DNA from: Lachnospiraceae bacterium
Lineage (GTDB): Bacteria > Bacillota > Clostridia > Lachnospirales > Lachnospiraceae
Reading direction: 5' to 3'
DNA: 64,000 nt
Assembly (NCBI GenBank): GCA_017557525.1
Contig: JAFYYN010000036.1
Span: 62,001-126,000, forward strand
The position numbers and the translations under genes are program-made. Below, piece by piece: positions 53,583-61,363 of the stretch. The notes under the pieces are model-generated. The model was given only the letters and a program-made list of their open reading frames with translations. It had not been told where the DNA came from and searched no databases. How positions within the stretch are numbered: position 1 is the first letter of the stretch; the number at the start of each line of letters is the position of its first letter.

Positions 53583-56345
53583 ATGGATTACAGTAGAATT
53601 GGTATTAGTGACAAGCGAAAAGAATTAAAGTCCGTATCCAGACGTATGGGGAGCAAGTTCCTCATTACGGGTTTCAGGATATTTATCCTGGCCGTGGTTG
53701 CAGTCGGGGTAATAGGCGTGGTAGCGGCTTTCGGAGCGTTCAGAGGGATACTCGATACCACTCCCGATATAGAGATAGTAGAGCTTGAAGTACAGGGCTA
53801 CAGCTCAAAGTCCGTATTTTCAGACGGCTCTTTAGCTCAGAATTTTGCAGGTAATTCCGCAAACAGAATATATGTCGAGATCGCAGATATTCCGCAGCAT
53901 GTAAGAAATGCCTTCCTGGCAGCTGAGGATTGGCGTTTTTATGAGCACAGCGGTGTAGATATCAGGACGCTTTTCCGTTCAGGTTACTCACTCGTTACTT
54001 CTGAGTTTGAGGCGGGTGGTTCAACCATTACCCAGCAGTTGATAAAGAACCAGATATTCGGCGGCGGTCGTGAAAAATATACCCTCGATAAGGTACTCAG
54101 AAAGATACAGGAGCAGTATATAGCCATAAACCTTGAGCATGTAATGTCAAAGGACCGGATCCTTGAATATTACATGAATCTGGTAAACCTGGGAAATAAT
54201 TCTTATGGTGTTGAGACTGCAGCCAGAGGTTATTTTGGAAAGAAAACCAGTGAGCTTACAATCTCAGAGGCGGCAGTAATAGCAGGTATACCGCTTTCGC
54301 CTACAAGACTTAATCCTCTCCTTCATCCCGATGAGAATGTCGAGAGACGTAATAAGATTCTGGGCAATATGCTAAAGTATGAATTCATCACTCAGGAAGA
54401 ATACGATGAAGCTATGGCCGATACCGGAGTTTACGACCGTATAGTCGAAAACAGCAATAAGGATGACAAGGTTCAGATAGGTACCTATTCATACTTTACC
54501 GATGCCATGCTTGAGCAGTTTTATGATGATTTTCAGAACCGTCTGGGCTACACCCGTGCGGAAGCTGAGCATATGCTGTTCTACGGCGGACTTACCATTT
54601 ATACAACGCAGGATCCCGAGATCCAGGGAATAGTTGACAGGTATTATCAGGACGAGAACAATTTCCCTAAATTCGGCTTTGACAGCTCACACGGTTCATG
54701 CTATGAGCTTTCCGAATACAAGCTTTCCGTTAGGCATGCTGACGGCAAAGAAGTACATTATCAGAAGAATGATTTCTTAAATTATTTCTCGGAATATGAG
54801 GACAGAAAAGGCCTTTACTACCATGCTAGCGGTGAGAAAAAGGGTATTAATTCACTTTTCCTGGATATGGACGATCTTGAAGAAAAGATTGAACAGTTTA
54901 AGGCTGCAAAGGTTGATGAAGAGGCAGGAGATACCTATATCGAGAAAAAGGAGATCAATCCTCAGCCCCAGTCGTCTATGACGATCATCGAGCAGTCAAC
55001 CGGTAAGGTTGTAGCTATTTACGGCGGCAGAGGAGAGAAGACCGGCAGCTTGACGCTTAACCGTGCATCAGGTACTACACGTTCCGTAGGTTCGACCTTT
55101 AAGGTACTTGCTTCATTCCTTCCTGCTCTTGATGCAGGCGGACTTACTCTGGCTTCCGTGCAGGATGACTCACCTTTCTTCTACCCTAACGGTGGTAAGG
55201 AAGTTATTAACTGGTATAAGACAGGCTTCAGAGGCTTGCAGTCCATCAGAACCGGTATTGCGAATTCGCTTAATATCGTGGCTGTTAAGACTCTTGATCA
55301 GATTGGAGCTCCTTTAGGCTTCGAGTACCTGGAAAAACTAGGGTTCAGCACTCTTGTTAAGTATTATGTAGATCCCGATACCGGTAAGTCCTATTCAGAT
55401 GTCAATCTGGCTATTGCACTCGGCGGTCTTACAAAAGGTGTTACTAATACTGAGATTACTGCTGCATATGCTGCAATAGCTAACGGTGGTATGTATAACA
55501 AGCCCATCTACTATACAAAGATTGTGGATCACGAGGGCAATGTGATCCTCAGCAACAAGCCGCAGAACAGTCAGATCATGAAGTCTTCGACAGCCTGGCT
55601 GCTTACCGATGCTATGCATGATGTTACGACAAGCGGTACCGGTACAAGGCTTGCTTTCAGGAATTACAAGATGCCTGTTGCGGGTAAAACCGGTACGGCA
55701 AGTAAAAATACGGACCTTTGGTTTGTTGGTTTTACTCCTTATTATACCTGTGCGGTATGGACCGGCTTCGATCAGCCGTTTAGCCAGTGGAATAAGTCGT
55801 ATCAGCAGGATCTCTGGCGAAACATTATGGAGGACATTCATTCCTACTTGGAGCTTGAATACAAAGAGTGGGAAAAGCCTGATTCGATTGTTGAGGCTAC
55901 GATCTGTACGAAATGCGGTAATCTGGCTGTTTATGGTCTGTGTGATCATGCTGCAGGTGGGTCATGTATTTCTACTGAGTATTTCGCTAAGGGTACTGTT
56001 CCTACTAAGAAATGTACCTGTCATACAAGGGTTCAGGTATGTAGGGAGTCAGGAATGATTGCTACGGAGAACTGTCCTGAGAGCGATAAGGCTTGGGTTG
56101 TGCTCCTGGTTAAGGATGAGAATTACCACAAGTATGATGGGTATCCGGGATATACTAATGGATGCTGGGTTTCAACCTATGATACTCCTTATGTTTATCA
56201 TCCGGGCAATACCTGTAATGTTCATCATCCCGGTGACGCCGACAGTGACGGTGAAGACGGCGAAGGTGGCGACAGTGGAGATGGAGACGATCTCTTCGAA
56301 GAGGTTAGACATGACGGTCCTGAGGACGATGTCTATGACGAGTAA
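53583..56345 (+). CDS. Class A penicillin-binding protein (PBP1A type)
   Basis: 920 residues, bifunctional. One transmembrane helix at about 30-50. The glycosyltransferase (GT51) domain has catalytic E115 in FLAAEDWRFYEHSG and later GGSTITQQLIKNQ. The transpeptidase domain has S504-T-F-K507, SxN in GIANSLNIVAVK, and K702-T-G. After it comes a cysteine-rich region (about 770-840: CTKCGNLAVYGLCDH and CRESGMIATENCPES) and an acidic tail (DADSDGEDGEGGDSGDGDD). It polymerises and cross-links peptidoglycan. No Shine-Dalgarno is visible before ATG 53583. Confidence 0.95.
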   Translation: MDYSRIGISDKRKELKSVSRRMGSKFLITGFRIFILAVVAVGVIGVVAAFGAFRGILDTTPDIEIVELEVQGYSSKSVFSDGSLAQNFAGNSANRIYVEIADIPQHVRNAFLAAEDWRFYEHSGVDIRTLFRSGYSLVTSEFEAGGSTITQQLIKNQIFGGGREKYTLDKVLRKIQEQYIAINLEHVMSKDRILEYYMNLVNLGNNSYGVETAARGYFGKKTSELTISEAAVIAGIPLSPTRLNPLLHPDENVERRNKILGNMLKYEFITQEEYDEAMADTGVYDRIVENSNKDDKVQIGTYSYFTDAMLEQFYDDFQNRLGYTRAEAEHMLFYGGLTIYTTQDPEIQGIVDRYYQDENNFPKFGFDSSHGSCYELSEYKLSVRHADGKEVHYQKNDFLNYFSEYEDRKGLYYHASGEKKGINSLFLDMDDLEEKIEQFKAAKVDEEAGDTYIEKKEINPQPQSSMTIIEQSTGKVVAIYGGRGEKTGSLTLNRASGTTRSVGSTFKVLASFLPALDAGGLTLASVQDDSPFFYPNGGKEVINWYKTGFRGLQSIRTGIANSLNIVAVKTLDQIGAPLGFEYLEKLGFSTLVKYYVDPDTGKSYSDVNLAIALGGLTKGVTNTEITAAYAAIANGGMYNKPIYYTKIVDHEGNVILSNKPQNSQIMKSSTAWLLTDAMHDVTTSGTGTRLAFRNYKMPVAGKTGTASKNTDLWFVGFTPYYTCAVWTGFDQPFSQWNKSYQQDLWRNIMEDIHSYLELEYKEWEKPDSIVEATICTKCGNLAVYGLCDHAAGGSCISTEYFAKGTVPTKKCTCHTRVQVCRESGMIATENCPESDKAWVVLLVKDENYHKYDGYPGYTNGCWVSTYDTPYVYHPGNTCNVHHPGDADSDGEDGEGGDSGDGDDLFEEVRHDGPEDDVYDE

Positions 56346-56363
56346 TATGTGAATACTAGTGAT

Positions 56364-56612
56364 TATACCGGACGGAAGGGTAACCTATTCGTCCGGTTTT
56401 CTATTATCGCTACCGCAGGGATATGCTAAACGGGTTCGCTGTACCTTCTCTTTGGACGCTTGCAACCGGGTGTCCGATTGATATCGGACACCCTAGGCTG
56501 CGCTCAAAAATCGGTTTGGTTAACCGATTTTTGCCTTTGAGAAGTTACATCCGAACCCGTGCATATCCTCTGCCGCTTTATGAAAACCGGCCAAACAGGT
56601 TACCCTTCCGTC
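56364..56612. repeat. Large nested palindromic intergenic element
   Basis: The 300-bp gap after the PBP gene is almost wholly self-complementary. Outer arms GGACGGAAGGGTAACCT (56367-56383) and AGGTTACCCTTCCGTCC (56596-56612) match perfectly. Inside, GGATATGCTAAACGGGTTCG (near 56419) is nearly complementary to CGAACCCGTGCATATCC (near 56551). Within that are GTGTCCGAT-TGAT-ATCGGACAC and AAAAATCGGTT-TGGTT-AACCGATTTTT. It could be a MITE-like element or a structured RNA. Its first 35 nt can also fold as a terminator (ACCGGACG...CGTCCGGTTTTC). Confidence 0.6.
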
Positions 56613-56651
56613 CTTGTGTCATTCTATAAGACACAAAAAGGCTTCCCCAAA

Positions 56652-56936
56652 TCATTTGTCTTTATTAGAGAACATTTTAAATAAATATATTACAATTGGT
56701 ACAAATATAGTCGCAGCAAGTGCTCCGGTAAAAATACCGAAAGAATTCTCCCAGTCAGACAATGCTGCTACGAGAGACAGGATATAGAGTCCTGCGATGA
56801 CGATGAGACCAATTATGGCAAATATTCTCGTGAAAGCACTGGTTTTCTGATGCTGCAACTCTGAAGACTTGTTCTCCGGAGTATTTTCCTGCTTATTGAC
56901 GTTGTTTTTATTTTGCGTATTATTTGTTGTTGTCAT
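56652..56936 (-). CDS. Small two-helix membrane protein
   Basis: 94 residues. A polar, Asn/Gln-rich N-terminus (1-34), then two transmembrane helices (about 38-61, IFAIIGLIVIAGLYILSLVA, and about 68-87) and a short basic tail. No family recognised. It lies downstream of rarA on the same strand after an 80-nt gap. Confidence 0.6.
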   Translation of the reverse strand: MTTTNNTQNKNNVNKQENTPENKSSELQHQKTSAFTRIFAIIGLIVIAGLYILSLVAALSDWENSFGIFTGALAATIFVPIVIYLFKMFSNKDK

Positions 56937-57015
56937 CTATTGTACCTTTCTTATAATATAACTTTTTAACAATTTTATACAACAATATTATATTCATTAA
57001 CCATATTGATTGCTG

Positions 57016-58350
57016 TTACTCAAAGGCTTCCCCGGCCTCACCCTTAATCTTCTTTAAATACTCCTTGAGCTTCTTCTCATACCCCATATCTGTAGGGTGG
57101 TAGAATACTTTATCTTTTATCTCATCCGGAAGATACTGCTGTGAAACATAATGGTTTGTGAAATCATGAGCGTATAGATAGCCCTGTTCCCTTTCTTCAC
57201 CGAAGGAGTCGGCATGCTTATTTTGCAGATGCCTTGGTACCGGAAAGACGCCGCCGTTCTCGACAAAGTGCATTGCTTCGCCTATTGCCAGGTAAGACGC
57301 ATTGCTCTTTGGTGCACAGGCTACATAACAGGCTGCCTGGGCAAGGATTATCCTTGCTTCCGGCATACCTACGCGCTCTACCGCCAGTGAAGCGGATACA
57401 GCCAGCTGCAGAGCCTGCGGATCTGCCATGCCAACATCTTCCGATGCGCATATCATTATCCTTCTGGCGATGAATTTGATATCTTCACCGGCAGTAAGCA
57501 TTCTTGCGAGATAATAGATTACTGCATCGGGATCTGATCCACGCATGCTTTTAATAAAGGCGGAGATATTATCGTAGTGGTTGTCTCCGGTCTTATCGTA
57601 TTTAAGGACTCTTTTCTGTATGCATTCCGAAGCGGTATCAAGGTCGATATGGATATAGCCGTCTGTATTCCTTTCAGTGGTGAGTATGCCGAGCTCAATG
57701 GCATTAAGGGCTGTACGTGCATCTCCGTTGGCATTTATACTTAAAAACTCGAGCGCATCGTCATCCAGCTTTACCTTAAATGCCCCCATACCCTTTTCGT
57801 TGTCGTTTACCGCACGCAGCAACAGCTGTTTTATGTTATCGGAGCTTAAGGGTTTAAGTTCAAATATGTGCGAACGCGAAAGCAGTGCTCCGTTTACTTC
57901 AAAGTATGGATTTTCTGTAGTGGCTCCGATAAGGATTATTGTTCCGTCCTCGACAAAGGGGAGGAGATAATCCTGTTGTCCCTTATTGAAGCGGTGTATC
58001 TCGTCTATGAAAAGAATGGTCCGTTTTCCATATCCTCCGAGATTCTTCTTTGCCGCCTCAACTACTTCCTCCATATCTTTCTTTCCGGCAGAGGTTGCGT
58101 TTATCTGGCAGAATTCGGATTTTGTGGTAGCAGCAATAACCTTTGCCAGTGTGGTTTTACCTGTCCCGGGAGGTCCATAGAAGATTACAGAGCTGATCCT
58201 GTCTGCTTTTATGGCACGATAAAGGAGCTTGTCTTTGCCGATGATATGTTCCTGACCTACTACTTCGTCTAACGAGGCAGGTCTCATCCTTGAGGCAAGC
58301 GGGGCTTCCTTTTCCTTGTTTTTATCTTCCATAAAGCTAAATAAATCCAT
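57016..58350 (-). CDS. rarA: Replication-associated recombination protein A (RarA/MgsA)
   Basis: 444-residue AAA+ ATPase acting at stalled replication forks. Walker A GPPGTGKTT at 59-67, Walker B LFIDEIHRF at 113-121 followed by NKGQQD, sensor 1 GATTENP. The C-terminal tetramerisation region has AASYVACAPKSNASY-like residues (QAACYVACAPKSNASYLAI), typical of the family. It lies 14 nt downstream of the GH-like gene in one operon. Confidence 0.96.
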   Translation of the reverse strand: MDLFSFMEDKNKEKEAPLASRMRPASLDEVVGQEHIIGKDKLLYRAIKADRISSVIFYGPPGTGKTTLAKVIAATTKSEFCQINATSAGKKDMEEVVEAAKKNLGGYGKRTILFIDEIHRFNKGQQDYLLPFVEDGTIILIGATTENPYFEVNGALLSRSHIFELKPLSSDNIKQLLLRAVNDNEKGMGAFKVKLDDDALEFLSINANGDARTALNAIELGILTTERNTDGYIHIDLDTASECIQKRVLKYDKTGDNHYDNISAFIKSMRGSDPDAVIYYLARMLTAGEDIKFIARRIMICASEDVGMADPQALQLAVSASLAVERVGMPEARIILAQAACYVACAPKSNASYLAIGEAMHFVENGGVFPVPRHLQNKHADSFGEEREQGYLYAHDFTNHYVSQQYLPDEIKDKVFYHPTDMGYEKKLKEYLKKIKGEAGEAFE

Positions 58351-58364
58351 GATCGTTCCTTTAA

Positions 58365-59750
58365 TCAGTCTTTCTCTAAAGCGTCTTCAGTATAGTTAAC
58401 CCCCGCATTCCACAAAAACCACTGGGAATAACCGGCGTCATATACTGCTCTAATCTCATCACGTACTTCGGTCTTTCCGTATTTTAAGTGGTGCGAAACC
58501 CAGGTAGCCGTAAAATCCTGCAGCCATGGACGTACCTCGGCCTTGTTTTCTTCGGGGTCCAGCATATAGAGTACCTTCTGAGAATCCATAAGTGCGTTAT
58601 AAACCAGCTCGTAAGGGTGTGTATCGGGGTAATCAAGCCCGTAATATCCGTTTCCGTAGTGGGAAGGATATACCATAGGACAGATATAATCAAGATACTT
58701 GGACATATTGAAATAGCTCTGTCCGACTATCCTTGCGTCCACTGAGCTTGATATGATGGCTCCGTATACATCACATGAAACAAATACGCCCATCGGTTTA
58801 ATGGTTTCGCAGATCCTTCTTATGCCGTCGGTTATTACTTCTATCCTTGTCATTTCGTCAGCTTTAGGTCCGAAATCGACGTTTGACATTCCCTTGTCGG
58901 TAGAGAAACGGATATAGTCGAGGTTGACCTCGTCAAATCCGACCTCTGCACATTGCTTACAGACTTCTATCAGATAATCCCAGACTTCATCCTCGTATGG
59001 ATTAACCCATGCAAGTCCCGAGGAATCTCTGAACAGTGATCCATCCTTGTTTTTGAGAGCCAGCTCTCTTTTCTTATCTGCAAGAACAGGGTCTTTTAAG
59101 GTAACTATACGGGCTATCGTGTAGATGCCATGATCCTTTAGTTTCTTTATAGTAGCGTTGATATCGGAAATTGTTGAGGTGCACGCACCGATTTCCTTAG
59201 CAACATCATAATCCATGCGGTATGTGATATAGCCGGCATCACTTTTGACATCTATGACGATTGCATTAAGCTCGGTCCTGTCTATCAGCGCAATGGCATC
59301 ATCAAGCTTTTTGTTGATATAGGCAGAGGAAACATAGATGCCCTTGGCTTTTACACGTTCCCTTGTATCGACAAAGTCGCCCATCCATTTTACATCTTCG
59401 TCATCGGTAGCCTGAGTAACTGTAGGAGCCTCGGTAGGTTTGGGCTGTGTCCAGAGACCGTAAACATCGCTGTTCCCAAGCTCGGTGTCACGGTTTGTCC
59501 AGACAGCGGTAAAGCCTTCCCCATCGGGATTCCCTTCTAACTCAGCAATCTGCCAGCTCTGGCTGTCGATTGAGTCAGCTCCGGCCTCTGTATCGGTCAG
59601 TCTGTTTTCATTTATCTTATTAACTATAAAATACACTCCGAAACCGATACCGATAGCCAAAAGCAGTAAAATAAGAAGAACCGGCCCCTTCTTGCGCCGT
59701 CTCCTTCGCCTTGAGCTTTTTATATCCATTCCGTAAAATAAATTTTCCAT
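58365..59750 (-). CDS. Membrane-anchored glycoside hydrolase-like protein (DUF4015)
   Basis: About 461 residues. A very basic N-terminus (SSRRRRRRKK), one transmembrane helix (about 24-46), a spacer, then from about 130 a TIM-barrel-like domain (RVKAKGIYVSSAYINKKLDD, AIVIDVKSDAGYITY, VNLDYIRFS). This is the DUF4015 family of putative glycoside hydrolases; the substrate is unknown. The start is uncertain: ATG 59750, ATG 59729 (seven residues shorter) and TTG 59762 all lack a good Shine-Dalgarno. First gene of the operon with rarA. Confidence 0.82.
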   Translation of the reverse strand: MENLFYGMDIKSSRRRRRRKKGPVLLILLLLAIGIGFGVYFIVNKINENRLTDTEAGADSIDSQSWQIAELEGNPDGEGFTAVWTNRDTELGNSDVYGLWTQPKPTEAPTVTQATDDEDVKWMGDFVDTRERVKAKGIYVSSAYINKKLDDAIALIDRTELNAIVIDVKSDAGYITYRMDYDVAKEIGACTSTISDINATIKKLKDHGIYTIARIVTLKDPVLADKKRELALKNKDGSLFRDSSGLAWVNPYEDEVWDYLIEVCKQCAEVGFDEVNLDYIRFSTDKGMSNVDFGPKADEMTRIEVITDGIRRICETIKPMGVFVSCDVYGAIISSSVDARIVGQSYFNMSKYLDYICPMVYPSHYGNGYYGLDYPDTHPYELVYNALMDSQKVLYMLDPEENKAEVRPWLQDFTATWVSHHLKYGKTEVRDEIRAVYDAGYSQWFLWNAGVNYTEDALEKD

Positions 59751-59763
59751 AATTATTGTCAAC

Positions 59764-59808
59764 CGTTAAAGCATTCGATGAGCAATGCCTCCGTAGTGAA
59801 GGAAAGCT
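59764..59808. repeat. Palindromic intergenic element, copy B
   Basis: CGTTAAAGCATTC (59764-59776), 8 variable nt, ATGCC, then GTGAAGG, the same order and spacing as 18335-18373. GCATT and AATGC form a small hairpin here. Confidence 0.45.
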
Positions 59809-59901
59809 TGTTAATAAGGCATTAATAGCATTGTATTTGCAACTGGTATATCCCTCATAATAGAATAAAAAAACAAGTTTGTCAAATTTTTTGCTAAATA
59901 T

Positions 59902-59930
59902 TTGACATTTGGACTTTTTGATGATAGAAT
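59902..59930 (+). promoter_or_regulatory. Sigma-A promoter of tRNA-Leu
   Basis: TTGACA (59902-59907), 17-nt spacer, TAGAAT (59925-59930), 14 nt before the tRNA. Confidence 0.85.
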
Positions 59931-59944
59931 AGCATAGTGTCTAA

Positions 59945-60024
<80 letters not shown>

Positions 60025-60030
60025 CTAAGA

Positions 60031-60060
60031 GGGGCAGCGCAAGTACTGCCCCGTGGATTT
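60031..60060 (+). terminator. Hairpin after tRNA-Leu
   Basis: GGGGCAG (60031-60037) with CTGCCCC (60046-60052), followed by GTGGATTT. Weak T-run. Confidence 0.5.
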
Positions 60061-60075
60061 AAGGCAAAATAATGC

Positions 60076-60103
60076 TTGCTTTTATTTGTTTTATGTGTAT
60101 AAT
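60076..60103 (+). promoter_or_regulatory. Promoter of tRNA-Gly (and possibly ddl)
   Basis: TTGCTT (60076-60081), 16-nt spacer, TATAAT (60098-60103), 21 nt before the tRNA. No other promoter or terminator is evident before ddl. Confidence 0.6.
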
Positions 60104-60124
60104 TAATCTATACGGAAAATTTAT

Positions 60125-60195
60125 GCGGATATAGTACATCGGTAGTACATGAGCTTCCCAAGCTTAGGAGGCGGGTCCGACTCCCGTTATCCGCT
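60125..60195 (+). tRNA. tRNA-Gly (anticodon CCC) with altered T-loop
   Basis: Acceptor GCGGATA (60125-60131) with TATCCGC (60188-60194), discriminator T. D-arm GTAC-ATCGGTA-GTAC keeps G18 G19. Anticodon arm TGAGC-TTCCCAA-GCTTA gives CCC. Variable loop GGAG. The T-loop reads TCCGACT, where TTCGACT is expected: position 55 is C, not T. CCA is not encoded. The ddl start codon is 97 nt downstream. Confidence 0.88.
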
Positions 60196-60292
60196 TATGA
60201 AAAAAATGGTGTCAGTAGGAGGGTTCTTATTGGCGCCTTTTTCTTACGAGTATAAAACAAAATTTAAGCAGATCAAAAACCGGAGGAAATCA

Positions 60293-61324
60293 ATGAAAAT
60301 AGTAGTTTTATGCGGCGGAGTAAGCACAGAAAGAGATGTATCGCTTGTCACAGGTTCACAGGTATATAGGGCATTAAAAGGAAAAGGACATAAGGTTATC
60401 CTGCTGGACATTTTCTTAGGGTATACCGGAGAAATAGAAGGTTTATTTGAAAAGGACATTGACTGGGATGCAAAGATATCAGGAGTAAAAAGCATTGCTC
60501 CCGACCTTGAGGCTATTAAGGCTATGCGTAAGAATCCGGAAGTGCTTTTCGGGGAGAATGTTATAAACATCTGCAAGATGTCGGATATCGTTTTCATGGG
60601 ACTTCACGGCGATTACGGCGAGAACGGAAAGGTTCAGGCTGCATTTGACCTTTACGGCATTAAATACACCGGAACTGACTATATCAGCTCTGCAATGGCT
60701 ATGGATAAGTCGATAACCAAAAAGGTATTCGAGATGGAAGGCGTAAAGACACCTGCATCCATAGTATTACGTAAGGGCGAAGGTGAGGGTATCCCGGAGT
60801 TCCCCTGCGTTGTGAAGGTTTGCTCAGGCGGTTCCAGCATCGGAGTATACATTGTCAGAAATCAGAAAGAATATGACATGGCGATCAACGATGCCTATAA
60901 CTATGATGACAAGCTCTTAGTTGAGCAGTACATAAAGGGCCGTGAGTTCACTGACGGCGTAATTGACGGACAGGCACTTCCCGTAGTGGAAATAGCTCCC
61001 AAGGAAGGCTTTTACGATTACAAGAACAAATACCAGGAGGGCTCAACAATAGAGACCTGCCCTGCAAAGCTCACCGATGAGCAGACGTTGGCCATCCAGG
61101 GTCTTGCAGTAAAGGCATACAAGGCATTAGGCATCCTGGCTTACGCGAGGATGGATTTCGTTATGGATGAGAAAACCGGCGAGATCTACTGCCTGGAAGC
61201 AAATACACTTCCCGGCATGACACCCACAAGCCTTATCCCTCAGGAAGCAGCAGCAGTCGGAGTGGGCTTCCCCGAGCTTTGCGAGTGGATAATCAATGTA
61301 TCGCTTAAGAAGTATAACAGATAG
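60293..61324 (+). CDS. ddl: D-alanine-D-alanine ligase
   Basis: 343-residue ATP-grasp ligase joining two D-alanines for the peptidoglycan stem. N-terminus VVLCGGVSTERDVSLVTGSQ, GLHGDYGENG, SGGSSIGVYIV-like CSGGSSIGVYIVRNQ, and C-terminal EANTLPGMTPTSLIP are canonical. ATG 60293 has GGAGG 8 nt upstream. An in-frame ATG at 60149 lies inside the tRNA-Gly gene and was rejected. Followed by murF after 39 nt. Confidence 0.96.
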   Translation: MKIVVLCGGVSTERDVSLVTGSQVYRALKGKGHKVILLDIFLGYTGEIEGLFEKDIDWDAKISGVKSIAPDLEAIKAMRKNPEVLFGENVINICKMSDIVFMGLHGDYGENGKVQAAFDLYGIKYTGTDYISSAMAMDKSITKKVFEMEGVKTPASIVLRKGEGEGIPEFPCVVKVCSGGSSIGVYIVRNQKEYDMAINDAYNYDDKLLVEQYIKGREFTDGVIDGQALPVVEIAPKEGFYDYKNKYQEGSTIETCPAKLTDEQTLAIQGLAVKAYKALGILAYARMDFVMDEKTGEIYCLEANTLPGMTPTSLIPQEAAAVGVGFPELCEWIINVSLKKYNR

Positions 61325-61363
61325 TCCTATACCAAATACATATTATACAAGAGGAAAAACGAA

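Noticed and set aside
60149-60292. 48-residue N-terminal extension of Ddl
   Set aside because: It would begin inside the tRNA-Gly gene; GGAGG before ATG 60293 and the canonical MKIVVLCGG start settle the call.
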